From NCBI RefSeq assembly GCF_004087835.1, contig NZ_CP035119.1, positions 1,612,001 through 1,676,000 on the forward strand: 64,000 nucleotides of DNA, in the 5' to 3' direction. The translations under genes and the position numbers were made by a program. The stretch's first letter is position 1. Each line of letters starts with the position of its first letter. This document shows, in pieces, positions 17,366 through 25,308 of this stretch. Source of the DNA: Halorussus pelagicus (GTDB lineage: Archaea > Halobacteriota > Halobacteria > Halobacteriales > Haladaptataceae). The notes beneath the pieces were generated by a model. That model saw only the letters and a list, made by a program, of their open reading frames with translations. It had not been told where the DNA came from and made no database searches.

Positions 17366-19945
17366 TCAATTTCTGTCTTTCGCTCGGGACGCCGTGCCGA
17401 GCGACCGCGCGGAGTTCGCCACGACGACGAGACTGCTCGTTCCCATCGCCAGCGCGGCGAACAGCGGGTTCAGCAGGCCGAGCAGTGCGAGCGGCACCGC
17501 GACAATGTTGTAGAGGAACGCCCAACCGAGATTGTGACGGATGCGGCGGTTGGTGCCGCGCGCCACGTCGAACACCGCGGCCACGGCGTCGAGACCGCCG
17601 TCCACGACCACCGCGTCGGCGGCGTCGCCCGCGAGGTCGGTCCCACTCCCGAGCGCCACGCCGAGGTCGGCGGTCGCCAGCGCGGGCGCGTCGTTGCTTC
17701 CGTCGCCGACCATCGCCACGGTCCCCCGCGATTTCAGGCGCTCGACGGTCTCGGCTTTGGCCTCGGGCGGCACCCCGGCGAACACCTCCGAGACGGTCGG
17801 TTCGGCCCGGAACTGCTCGGCCGCCCGCTCGTCGTCGCCCGTGAGGACGACGACTTCGCGGCCCGCCGCGAGGTCGGCGACCGCCTCGCGCCACCCTTCT
17901 CGGGGACTGTCGCCGACGACCACCACGCCGCGCGCCCGGCCGTCCCATCCGACTGCGACCGGGACGTGACCCTCGGCGCGGGCGTCGTCGGCCGCACGCC
18001 GGAGCGCCGACGAGACCGCGAAGCCCTCGTCGGCCAACATGTCGGGATGGCCGACCGCGACCGACTCACCCGCCACCTCGCCGGTTACGCCTCGGTCGCG
18101 GGTTTCGATGTTCTCGGCGTTGATTTCTGTCGCAGTGCTATCCGCGGTCGTGGTCGCAGTGCTGTTTGCGGTCGCGGTCGCAGTGCTGTCCGCTGTTGCG
18201 GTACGCTCGGCGCTCGCAGTTTCACTGCTGTCGGTCTTCTCGCCGTCGGCGGTCCCGGATTCGGAACCCTCGACCGCATCCACGATTGCCTCCGCAATCG
18301 GGTGCGCCGAGTAGCGTTCGAGCGTCGCCGCCCGCGCGAGAAGGTCCTCGGACTCGACGCCCGACTCGTCGCTGACCACCTCGCGGACCGCCATTCGCCC
18401 GTCGGTTAGCGTGCCGGTCTTGTCGAGGACGACCACGTCGGCCTCCGGTGCGGACTCGAACACGGTGTCGGAGGCGACGACGACGCCGCTGTCGGCCGCC
18501 TCGCGGATGCCCGACGCGACCGCCAGCGGCGTCGCCAGTCCGAGCGCGCAGGGACACGAGACGATGAGGACCGTCAGCCCCGCGAGCAGGGCGTCGGCGA
18601 CCGGTGCGCCGCCGACGAGTCGCCACCCGGTCGCGGCCACCGCGAGGACGAGGACCGTCGGCACGAACAGCGTCGCCAGTTTGTCGGCGAGTCGCTGGAC
18701 GCCCGAGCGAGAGCTCTGAATCTCCCAGAGGAGGTCCACGAGCCTGTCGAGCGTACTCTCGGCCTCGTCGCCGACCTCGACCACGAGCGGTTCGTCGGTG
18801 ACGACGGTGCCCCCGAGGAGCGAATCGCCCGGTCGTCGGGTCTCCGGGAGGGATTCGCCGGTGACGAGCGACTCGTCAACCGCCGCGGTGCCTTCGATAA
18901 CTTCACCGTCCACGGGCACGCGCTCGCCCGGACGGACGAGGACGCGCTCGCCGGGCGCGAGGTCCGCGACGGGGACCGATTCGGTCGCGTCCTCGCGCAG
19001 GCGCGTCGCCTCGCTGACGCGCGCGCTGGTCAGTTCCGAAAGCCCGCTGGCGGCTTTGCGCTTGATGCGGTCCTCGTAGTAGTTGCCCACCGTCACGACC
19101 AGTACGATGGCGACGGTCACGTCGAAGTAGACGTGGGTCCGGCCGACGACGACCGCCACCGAACTGTAGGCGTAGGAACTGAGCGCCGCGAGCGAGACGA
19201 GCAAGTCCATGTTCGGCTGTCCGGCCCGGAGACTGACGACCGCGCCCCGCAGGATGGGATAGCCCGTGTAGAACAGGACAATCGAGGACATCAGCCAGAC
19301 GTTGCCGAAGAGATAGAGTCCCGCGAGGTCGCCGAGGTCCACCAGCGGTTCGAACCCGAGATACGTCGGGTACAGGAAGAGGACGTACCACAGCATCACC
19401 ATCATGCCGAAGACGCCGCCGCCGATGAGAAACCGAACGAGTTGGGTGTCGGCCCGGTCGTCGGCGTCGGTCCCTCGCTCGGGGTCGCCGACGGCGTAGC
19501 CGTACCGGTCGAGCGTTCGCCCGAGCGCGTCGAGGTCGGCGTCCTCGTCGTGGGCGACCCGGAGCATGTCGGTGGCGTAACTCGCGTCCGCGGCGTGGAC
19601 GCCCTCGGCGTCGGCCGCGGCCGACTCGATGAACGTCTCGCAGGTCGCACAGTGCATCCCCTCGACGCCGAGGTAGGTGTGGTCGGCGTCGTCGGGCGCG
19701 TCGTCACTACCGCCGCGCTCCTCGCGGACCTGCTCGGCGTCCGCCGCCTCCACGTCGTCTACGGTCCGCGCGATTTCCAGACAGCCCCGACAGCAGTACG
19801 CGCCGGGGACCGACTCGTCGGCGTCGGCGAGCGCGTCGTCCGTAATCGGCGCGTCGCCGGTCGGCAGGCCACAGAGCGTACACTCCTCGGGGAGCGTCCC
19901 GGTACGAGCGTCGGCGTCTCGGTCGTTCGCTGTCGTTTCGGTCAT
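17366..19945 (-). CDS. Copper-type P1B ATPase, CcoI/CopA-like
   Basis: The 859-residue heavy-metal pump has an N-terminal cysteine domain (CTLCGLP at 22-28, AYCCRGCLEI with C51, C52, C55) like that of CcoI/FixI, an HMA domain GMHCATC (96-102), eight helices including the metal-binding SCPCALGLATP (CPC near 465), the phosphorylation site DKTGTLTDG (near 506), an HP motif (SAHPIAEAIV) and MVGDGSNDAPAL (near 746). CcoI-type pumps supply copper for the oxidase CuB/CuA sites. Its placement next to a SafE-type gene and facing the cba oxidase genes supports that job here. A Thr/Ala-rich insert (about 580-610) between HP and the ATP-binding lobe is encoded by tandem repeats. It begins 4 nt after the upstream gene's stop. 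Confidence 0.85.
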   Translation of the reverse strand: MTETTANDRDADARTGTLPEECTLCGLPTGDAPITDDALADADESVPGAYCCRGCLEIARTVDDVEAADAEQVREERGGSDDAPDDADHTYLGVEGMHCATCETFIESAAADAEGVHAADASYATDMLRVAHDEDADLDALGRTLDRYGYAVGDPERGTDADDRADTQLVRFLIGGGVFGMMVMLWYVLFLYPTYLGFEPLVDLGDLAGLYLFGNVWLMSSIVLFYTGYPILRGAVVSLRAGQPNMDLLVSLAALSSYAYSSVAVVVGRTHVYFDVTVAIVLVVTVGNYYEDRIKRKAASGLSELTSARVSEATRLREDATESVPVADLAPGERVLVRPGERVPVDGEVIEGTAAVDESLVTGESLPETRRPGDSLLGGTVVTDEPLVVEVGDEAESTLDRLVDLLWEIQSSRSGVQRLADKLATLFVPTVLVLAVAATGWRLVGGAPVADALLAGLTVLIVSCPCALGLATPLAVASGIREAADSGVVVASDTVFESAPEADVVVLDKTGTLTDGRMAVREVVSDESGVESEDLLARAATLERYSAHPIAEAIVDAVEGSESGTADGEKTDSSETASAERTATADSTATATANSTATTTADSTATEINAENIETRDRGVTGEVAGESVAVGHPDMLADEGFAVSSALRRAADDARAEGHVPVAVGWDGRARGVVVVGDSPREGWREAVADLAAGREVVVLTGDDERAAEQFRAEPTVSEVFAGVPPEAKAETVERLKSRGTVAMVGDGSNDAPALATADLGVALGSGTDLAGDAADAVVVDGGLDAVAAVFDVARGTNRRIRHNLGWAFLYNIVAVPLALLGLLNPLFAALAMGTSSLVVVANSARSLGTASRAKDRN
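18129..18200. repeat. Three 24-bp tandem units inside the P-type ATPase gene
   Basis: Units starting at 18129, 18153 and 18177 share GTCGCAGTGCTRTYYGC and together encode the 8-residue Thr/Ala repeat (ATADSTAT/ATANSTAT-like). The repeat lies in a loop of the nucleotide-binding region, a place where copy-number change would be tolerated and stays in frame. Confidence 0.75.
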
Positions 19946-19949
19946 GTAA

Positions 19950-20777
19950 TCATCCGAGAGGCTGGTACTCCGGTGCGGGGAGCGGCAACATCACTCGCGG
20001 CACGTCGATGCCGAACAGGGCCAGTCCGTGCGCGACCATCAGATAGCCGAGGACGACGAACGCGACGCCGAGAACTTGATGCAGGCGCTTGCTGGCCGAC
20101 AGCGATCCGAAGACCGTGCCGTACACCAGCAGGGTCGGGAACGTCCCGACGCCGACGAGCGCGAGCAGGAAGGCCCCGCGAACTGGGTCGCCGAGCGCGA
20201 AGGCGTAGACGTACGCCGGATACGTGATTGGACACGGGAGAAGCGCGTGGACCACTCCGAGTCCCGCGATTCGCGCGTCGCCGACGAAATCATCGACTCG
20301 GCGAGTCAGGACGCCGCTCACTCGACCGAACAGGTCGTCTACCGGCCCGAGAGACGGATGCGACGCCGACCCGCCGACGTAGGAGACGCCCGTGATTCCG
20401 ATGAACGCCCCGGCGAGGACCGCGGTCGTCGCCTGTACGCTCGTCCCGGCCGCGAGGACCTGGTCCATCGCGCCGACCGTGACCGCGCCGAGGAACGCCA
20501 ACAGCGCCCCGACCGCGGCGTAGCCGACGGTCCGACCGAGATTGAACAGGGCGTGTTGGCGGACCTGTCGAAGCGTGAGCGTGCCGCCGTCGGTCTCCTC
20601 TTGGGCGCGGAGGCGGTCGGCGTAGACGCTCACGAGCGGGCCACACATGCCGAGACAGTGGGCACCGCCGAGGAAGCCGACGACGAGAAACACCGCGGCG
20701 TCCAGATTTCCGGTCGGGAGCGGGCCGCCCTGCCCGTGAAGCGGGACCAGCGCGGCGCGGCCGAGAGGCGCAATCAT
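19950..20777 (-). CDS. SafE/TauE-like membrane protein (COG2836), oxidase-associated
   Basis: The 275-residue protein has six or more membrane helices. The first carries FLGGAHCLGMCGPLVSVYAD, the signature of the COG2836 branch, which in bacteria is the ccoH/ccoI/ccoS neighbour near cytochrome oxidases. A later helix contains ALLPCPITYPAYVYAFALGD, resembling DsbD-type PCP motifs that can bind copper or exchange thiols. It precedes the P-type ATPase by 4 nt in the same operon. Likely role: copper handling or thiol redox during oxidase assembly. The ATG used lies soon after the stop of the next upstream gene; later Met codons are possible. Confidence 0.75.
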   Translation of the reverse strand: MIAPLGRAALVPLHGQGGPLPTGNLDAAVFLVVGFLGGAHCLGMCGPLVSVYADRLRAQEETDGGTLTLRQVRQHALFNLGRTVGYAAVGALLAFLGAVTVGAMDQVLAAGTSVQATTAVLAGAFIGITGVSYVGGSASHPSLGPVDDLFGRVSGVLTRRVDDFVGDARIAGLGVVHALLPCPITYPAYVYAFALGDPVRGAFLLALVGVGTFPTLLVYGTVFGSLSASKRLHQVLGVAFVVLGYLMVAHGLALFGIDVPRVMLPLPAPEYQPLG

Positions 20778-20782
20778 GGGGA

Positions 20783-21073
20783 TTAGACCGTCGCGTCGTC
20801 GGTTTCGACGGTCTCTTCGCGGTCATCGACGCCGGTCGTCTCGTCGTCGCCGTGGTCGCCGTCGTGGTGGCCGCCCTCGGTCGGCGACGTGAGCAGGTAG
20901 AGACTGCCGGTGATGAGACCGACGTTGACGACGGCGACGACCGCGAGCATACTCCGTCCGAGCGCGAATAGAGCGACCGGAGCGACCGCGAGTAACGAGA
21001 CGACAGTTAAACTCCGAGCCGAACGGTCTGCCACTACCTTTTTAATACTTAACTGGTGTTGAGACTGCTCCAT
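20783..21073 (-). CDS. Small two-helix membrane protein of the oxidase/copper operon
   Basis: The 96-residue protein starts MEQSQHQLSIKKVVADRSAR, has two helices (LTVVSLLAVAPVALFALG and MLAVVAVVNVGLITGSLYLL) and an acidic, His-rich tail (GGHHDGDHGDDE) that could bind metal ions. It is transcribed away from cbaD and leads straight into the SafE-like gene (5-nt gap). I chose ATG 21073 because upstream reading crosses the intergenic promoter region. The function is unknown; the His/Asp tail and location hint at copper handling. Confidence 0.6.
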   Translation of the reverse strand: MEQSQHQLSIKKVVADRSARSLTVVSLLAVAPVALFALGRSMLAVVAVVNVGLITGSLYLLTSPTEGGHHDGDHGDDETTGVDDREETVETDDATV

Positions 21074-21144
21074 ACGAAGCGATAGTAGTAGCCATAGTAA
21101 TCCGATTTCGCCCGTTTTCAGGGTCTGGGAATCGGATGTCTTCA

Positions 21145-21153
21145 TTAAATATT
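21145..21153 (+). promoter_or_regulatory. TATA box of the cba oxidase operon
   Basis: TTAAATATT is centred 25 nt before the ATG of cbaD, so the mRNA is expected to start at the initiation codon itself. Confidence 0.65.
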
Positions 21154-21173
21154 CCCTGTTCGTACGCTCGCTT

Positions 21174-21407
21174 ATGTCGATAGAACCGAAAACAGAGAGT
21201 GCGGTCCGCGAGGACGTGCCCGACCGTCCGCGCGGATACGTCGTCGGCTCTGCGCCCGACAGCATCGAGCGCGAGATCGGCCACGACGAGTTCGACCCGG
21301 TGGGAACGCTGGTACTGATACTCGGCTACTTCGTCATTCTGGCGGTGATGTGGGTGTTCATGTACTTCGTGGAGTTCCTCGGCAGGGGACTAACGGTGGT
21401 CGGATAA
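21174..21407 (+). CDS. cbaD: ba3-type oxidase small subunit, CbaD-like
   Basis: The 77-residue protein has a hydrophilic acidic N-terminus and one membrane helix (VGTLVLILGYFVILAVMWVF). It is the first gene of the oxidase operon, directly ahead of the CuA subunit, matching the cbaDBA order described for Natronomonas and the subunit IIa position of Thermus ba3 oxidase. It probably stabilises the subunit I/II interface. Symbol by position and topology; the sequence itself is short. Confidence 0.7.
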   Translation: MSIEPKTESAVREDVPDRPRGYVVGSAPDSIEREIGHDEFDPVGTLVLILGYFVILAVMWVFMYFVEFLGRGLTVVG

Positions 21408-21425
21408 CTGGGAGGTGACTCACGC

Positions 21426-21941
21426 ATGGAAATACACGCATACGAGAAGTTCTGGCTCGCCGCGGCGCTCCTGCTCATCGTCGGCTTCATCGCCACCGTC
21501 TCGTACGGTGCGGTCGGCGCGGGCGTCGAGATGATCGACGACGACGGCGGGACGGTAGACCCCCAAGCGCTCGACGAGCATCCGAAGTTCAGCGACCCCG
21601 GCGTCTACCAGTCCGGGCCGAACGAGTACGACGTGTACGTGGTCGCCCAGCAGTTCGCGTTCCGGCCGGGCACTGCCGAACCTATCGAGGTGCCCGCCGA
21701 CAGCACCGTGACGTTTCACGTCACTTCCGCGGACGTGATTCACGGCTTCGAGGTCGTGGGCACCAACGGGAACACGATGGCGATTCCCGGTCAGGTCGCC
21801 ACGTTCACCGTCGAAGTCGGCGGACCGAAAGAGTACGGCATCCTCTGTAACGAATACTGCGGGTCGGCCCACCACGCGATGGAGGGCACGATGAACGTGG
21901 TCCCGCAAGACGAGTTCAACGGCACGAAGGGAGGTGCCTGA
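21426..21941 (+). CDS. cbaB: Cytochrome ba3 oxidase subunit II (CuA)
   Basis: The 171-residue protein has a single N-terminal helix (FWLAAALLLIVGFIATV) and an outward-facing cupredoxin domain. The CuA ligands are H106 (in SADVIHGFEV), C141, C145, H149 and M152 in CNEYCGSAHHAM. The domain accepts electrons from halocyanin or cytochrome donors and passes them to subunit I. A GGAGGTGA Shine-Dalgarno lies before the ATG. It follows cbaD by 18 nt and precedes cbaA by 1 nt. Confidence 0.92.
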   Translation: MEIHAYEKFWLAAALLLIVGFIATVSYGAVGAGVEMIDDDGGTVDPQALDEHPKFSDPGVYQSGPNEYDVYVVAQQFAFRPGTAEPIEVPADSTVTFHVTSADVIHGFEVVGTNGNTMAIPGQVATFTVEVGGPKEYGILCNEYCGSAHHAMEGTMNVVPQDEFNGTKGGA

Positions 21942-21942
21942 G

Positions 21943-23670
21943 ATGGCGACGTTCGTTGACCGGTATCCCGAGGAGGCGTCGGTTGTCAAGGCAACGCTCG
22001 TCGTCTCGTTTCTCTCGCTGGGCATCGGGGCGCTGTTCGGTCTCGTACAGGCGCTCCACCGGACGGGTTATCTCCGGATTCTCGACTCGGTGGACTACTA
22101 CACCGTCCTGACGGGCCACGGAGTCTTGTTGGCGCTCGTGTTCACCATCTTCTTCCTGATGGGGCTGTTTACGTGGGCGGTCGTCCAGAGCTTGGAGCGA
22201 CCGCTCCCCGATATCAGGCTCTCGTGGGCGTGGGTCGGTCTGACGACGACCGGCGCGGTGTTCGCGGCGGTCGCCATCCTCGCCGGTCTGGTTCCGAGTA
22301 TCGACATGAGCGCGGACGTGCTGTACACCTTCTACGCGCCGTTGATGGGCCACCCGCTGTTTTACATCGGGCTGGCGATGTTCATCGTCGGGACGTGGCT
22401 GGCGGGGGCCGACTGGTTCCTCGCGTACCGCGACTGGCGCGGCGACAATCCCGACGAGCGCATCCCGCTGCAGACGTTCATGGTGCTGACGACGATGCTG
22501 ATGTGGTATCTCGCCACGCTCGGCGTCGCCGTCTCGACGGTGTTTTTCCTCATCCCGTGGTCGTTCGGGTGGGTCGAGACCGTCAACCCCCTGCTCACGC
22601 GGACGCTGTTCTGGTTCTTCGGCCACCCCGTCGTGTACTTCTGGCTGATGCCAGCGTACATGCTGTGGTACACCGTCCTACCGAAACTGGCTGGCGGACG
22701 ACTGTTCAGTGACCCACTCGCGCGGGTCGTGTTCGTGCTGTTCCTTCTGCTCTCGACGCCGGTCGGCATCCACCACCAGTATCTCGACCCCGGCATCGCG
22801 GAGGGGTTCAAGTTCATCGCCATGACGAACACGATGTTCCTCCTGTTGCCGAGTCTGCTGACCGCGTTCACTGTCGTCGCCAGCATCGAGCACGGAGCGC
22901 GCCAGCGCGGCGGTGAGGGCTACATCAAGTGGCTCGGCGCGCTTCCGTGGCGCGACCCCGCGTTCACCGGCATGGCGCTGGCTGGCGCGATGTTCGCGGC
23001 TGGCGGCTTCTCCGGCATGATAAACGCCGGGATGAACATCAACTACCTCATCCACAACACGCTGTGGGTGCCGGGTCATTTCCACCTGACCGTCGGTACC
23101 GCAGTCGCACTGACGATGATGGCTGGGTCCTACTGGCTGGTCCCGCAACTGACCGGCAAGCGCCTCTACAGCCGACCTATCGGTCTCCTACAGGTCGTCC
23201 TGTGGTTCGTCGGCATGGTCCTCATGTCGAACGCGATGCACCGGGGCGGACTGGCCGGTATTCCGCGCCGGACCGCCGAACCGCAGTACCAGAACTTCGA
23301 GTTCTCGACCATGCTCGGGAGCGTCGAGGAGATTCAGGCGGGCATCGCGCTCGGCGGGACGCTCCTGTTCGTCTCGGCGGTGCTGTTCCTGTTTAACATC
23401 CTGCTGTCGTCCATCGAGGACCCCATCGAGAACCCGGTTGACGACAGTCTCCCTGCGCCCCTCTCGGGTGCCAGCGGTAGCCCCGTCGTCCTCGATAACC
23501 TCCGACTCTGGACCGCAATCGCGGTCGTGCTGGTGATTCTGGCCTACACGCTCCCGCTGGCAGGCATCGTGGGCGACGCCGGAGTGTGGGGTGACGTGCC
23601 GGGCGTGCCCGTTTGGGTGTCCGGGAATCTCGACGCCGCCCTCGCGGCGCTCCCGGAGGTGATAGCATGA
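21943..23670 (+). CDS. cbaA: Cytochrome ba3 oxidase subunit I
   Basis: The 575-residue haem-copper oxidase subunit has 12-13 helices. Visible ligands: H59 (low-spin haem, TGHGVLLALVFT), H228 and Y232 in FFGHPVVYF (CuB His-Tyr cross-link pair), H277/H278 in GIHHQYLDPG (CuB), H379 and H381 in VPGHFHLTVG (haem a3 and low-spin haem). The family B pattern lacks the D-channel motif, as in ba3 enzymes, which work at low oxygen and pump protons by a single K-type channel. ATG 21943, with GGGAGGTG 6 nt upstream, is preferred over a GTG at 21934 that overlaps cbaB more deeply. Confidence 0.92.
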   Translation: MATFVDRYPEEASVVKATLVVSFLSLGIGALFGLVQALHRTGYLRILDSVDYYTVLTGHGVLLALVFTIFFLMGLFTWAVVQSLERPLPDIRLSWAWVGLTTTGAVFAAVAILAGLVPSIDMSADVLYTFYAPLMGHPLFYIGLAMFIVGTWLAGADWFLAYRDWRGDNPDERIPLQTFMVLTTMLMWYLATLGVAVSTVFFLIPWSFGWVETVNPLLTRTLFWFFGHPVVYFWLMPAYMLWYTVLPKLAGGRLFSDPLARVVFVLFLLLSTPVGIHHQYLDPGIAEGFKFIAMTNTMFLLLPSLLTAFTVVASIEHGARQRGGEGYIKWLGALPWRDPAFTGMALAGAMFAAGGFSGMINAGMNINYLIHNTLWVPGHFHLTVGTAVALTMMAGSYWLVPQLTGKRLYSRPIGLLQVVLWFVGMVLMSNAMHRGGLAGIPRRTAEPQYQNFEFSTMLGSVEEIQAGIALGGTLLFVSAVLFLFNILLSSIEDPIENPVDDSLPAPLSGASGSPVVLDNLRLWTAIAVVLVILAYTLPLAGIVGDAGVWGDVPGVPVWVSGNLDAALAALPEVIA

Positions 23671-23864
23671 GGATGACCCGCGCGGGACTGCTCGTGTTGG
23701 TGGCGTTCAGCATCCCGGTCGCCATCGAACTCCGCGTGCTGTTCGGCTTCTTCGGCGTGAAGCTCCCGCTGACCGCCTCCATCGTGTTCGAGGCGGTGTT
23801 CCTGCTGCTCATCGCAGTCTTCTACAACGTCAGCGCGGAACCGAAGTCGGCGACCAAGAACTGA
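23667..23864 (+). CDS. Small membrane protein of the ba3 oxidase operon
   Basis: The 65-residue protein MRMTRAGLLVLVAFSIPVAI and onward has two helices (second: SIVFEAVFLLLIAVFYNV) and a basic tail. Its ATG overlaps the cbaA stop as ATGA, so it is translationally coupled, which supports a role as an accessory oxidase subunit. A second Met two codons later is equally possible as the start. Confidence 0.7.
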   Translation: MRMTRAGLLVLVAFSIPVAIELRVLFGFFGVKLPLTASIVFEAVFLLLIAVFYNVSAEPKSATKN

Positions 23865-23865
23865 G

Positions 23866-24528
23866 ATGTCCACGGACACCGCCTCGAACACCGACCGGTC
23901 GCTCGGGCGTCCGGCCCGAGTCGCGCGGACGTTCGTCGCGCTCACGGTCGCCGAGGCGGTGGTCGTCCTCGCGTTTCTCGCGCTCACGGGGACCGAAGTG
24001 GTCTCGGTCCGGTATCTGGCGTACCCCTTCGTCTGGACGAACGCCGCGGTTCTCGCGGTGCTGTACGCCGAGATTCCCCGTCCGACGAACCGGTGGCAGT
24101 TCGGTGCGCTCGCGGTCGGCGTCGCGTACTTTCTCGCGCTCTGTGTCGCGGGCGGACTCGTCTCGACGGGCGAGGGCGCGGGTCTCGGGTCGCTGACGGT
24201 CACCGCGGCGATTCCCGGTTGGGGACCGCTCGTCGTCGTCTCCGGCGGTGCGGTCCACCTCTCGCTCGTGCCGTTCAAACTCGTCGGCTACGCGGGATTG
24301 GCGACCCTCGCGTACGCCGCGGTGGCACGCGCGGGTCGTGGCCTACTCGGTGGCGCGCTCGGTCTCGTGACCTGCGTGAGTTGCACCGGGTCGGTCCTCG
24401 GCGCGCTTCTCGCGGGCGTCGGCGGGTCGTCGGTTGCAGTCTCGGCGGTGCTGTCCCGGTCTTACGACCTCTCGACTGCGGTGTTCGTACTTGCGATCGG
24501 CGGACTCTGGGTCGGTCTACGACGATGA
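23866..24528 (+). CDS. Six-helix membrane protein ending the oxidase operon
   Basis: The 220-residue protein has a short hydrophilic start and six hydrophobic helices. The fifth region contains LVTCVSCTGSVLGALLAGVG, with a C-x2-C placed in or at the membrane, a possible copper or redox site. It starts 1 nt after the preceding stop, so it belongs to the operon. Haloarchaeal genomes keep such a protein beside cba genes; a role in oxidase maturation is plausible but I do not recognise a characterised family. Confidence 0.65.
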   Translation: MSTDTASNTDRSLGRPARVARTFVALTVAEAVVVLAFLALTGTEVVSVRYLAYPFVWTNAAVLAVLYAEIPRPTNRWQFGALAVGVAYFLALCVAGGLVSTGEGAGLGSLTVTAAIPGWGPLVVVSGGAVHLSLVPFKLVGYAGLATLAYAAVARAGRGLLGGALGLVTCVSCTGSVLGALLAGVGGSSVAVSAVLSRSYDLSTAVFVLAIGGLWVGLRR

Positions 24529-24560
24529 CCGTCGATAGCGGTACGGCGGAGAAAAACAGC

Positions 24561-24803
24561 TCAGGCGCTTCCGCGGCGTTTTCGGCGGCCCGTCGAACGG
24601 TTGAGCCACGCGGTCAGTACGGCCGCGAACGCGACGAGCGAGACGCCCGACAGCACCGAGACCGCCACGTCGGCCGAGACGCTTAGGTTCGATGGTGCGA
24701 ACAGGGCGTATCCCGCGACGCCGGTTAGGACGACGCCGAGCGTGACGAACAGTCCGATTGCCGCTCGAAGCACGTCGAATCGCTGGGTTAGTGGAGTGGA
24801 CAT
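24561..24803 (-). CDS. Small two-helix membrane protein
   Basis: The 80-residue protein starts MSTPLTQRFDVLRAAIGLFV, with a first helix (AIGLFVTLGVVLTGVAGYAL), a short extracellular loop with an NLS glycosylation site, a second helix (VLSGVSLVAFAAVLTAW) and a strongly basic cytoplasmic tail (NRSTGRRKRRGSA). It converges on the oxidase operon. Function unknown. Confidence 0.6.
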   Translation of the reverse strand: MSTPLTQRFDVLRAAIGLFVTLGVVLTGVAGYALFAPSNLSVSADVAVSVLSGVSLVAFAAVLTAWLNRSTGRRKRRGSA

Positions 24804-24881
24804 GACGTACGCTACACTACGCTGGATACCCACATCAAGGCGAGACGCGATTCTCAGGTTCTGAAAACGAGAGGTGAGGAA

Positions 24882-24986
24882 TGGGCCCGCTCGGATTCGA
24901 ACCAAGGAATCGCCCGGTGTCCCATGACGCTGGTGTCCCAGTCGCCAATATGAGCCGGGTGCTTTACCAGACTTAGCTACAGGCCC
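24882..24986 (-). tRNA. tRNA with CAT anticodon, probably elongator tRNA-Met, containing a 30-nt intron
   Basis: Read on the minus strand, the acceptor GGGCCTG pairs with CGGGCCC and the discriminator is A. The D stem is GCT/AGC, the T arm CTTGG-TTCGAAT-CCGAG. The anticodon stem CCCGG/CCGGG is interrupted: after CTCATA come 30 nt (including a CTGG-GACA-CCAG hairpin) before A and CCGGG. Removing them gives loop CTCATAA with anticodon CAT and a 75-nt tRNA. The intron sits at the canonical 37/38 position cut by the archaeal splicing endonuclease. Haloarchaeal elongator tRNA-Met genes are known to carry introns; tRNA-Ile2 (CAT, later lysidine-like modified) is the alternative. Confidence 0.85.
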
Positions 24987-25111
24987 TTCGGGTACAGCTA
25001 AAACCTCGATTCTTTAAATCACTTCGGTTCGTCGTGGTGGAGTCTCGCCGACGATGCTCCGTGCGTCGTTGCGTAGAGACACCGCTAGTCGTTAAATATC
25101 CGAGAGAGAAG

Positions 25112-25184
<73 letters not shown>

Positions 25185-25308
25185 TTCTGTCTGCATTCGT
25201 TTGTAGACGCGAGTGATTTGATAGGGCTTTCGTTTTCGGCCGAGCCGAGACAACCGTTAACGTGGCGAGACGACACGTTTTCGGCCGGGCGTCGAGAATC
25301 TCCCGGCA

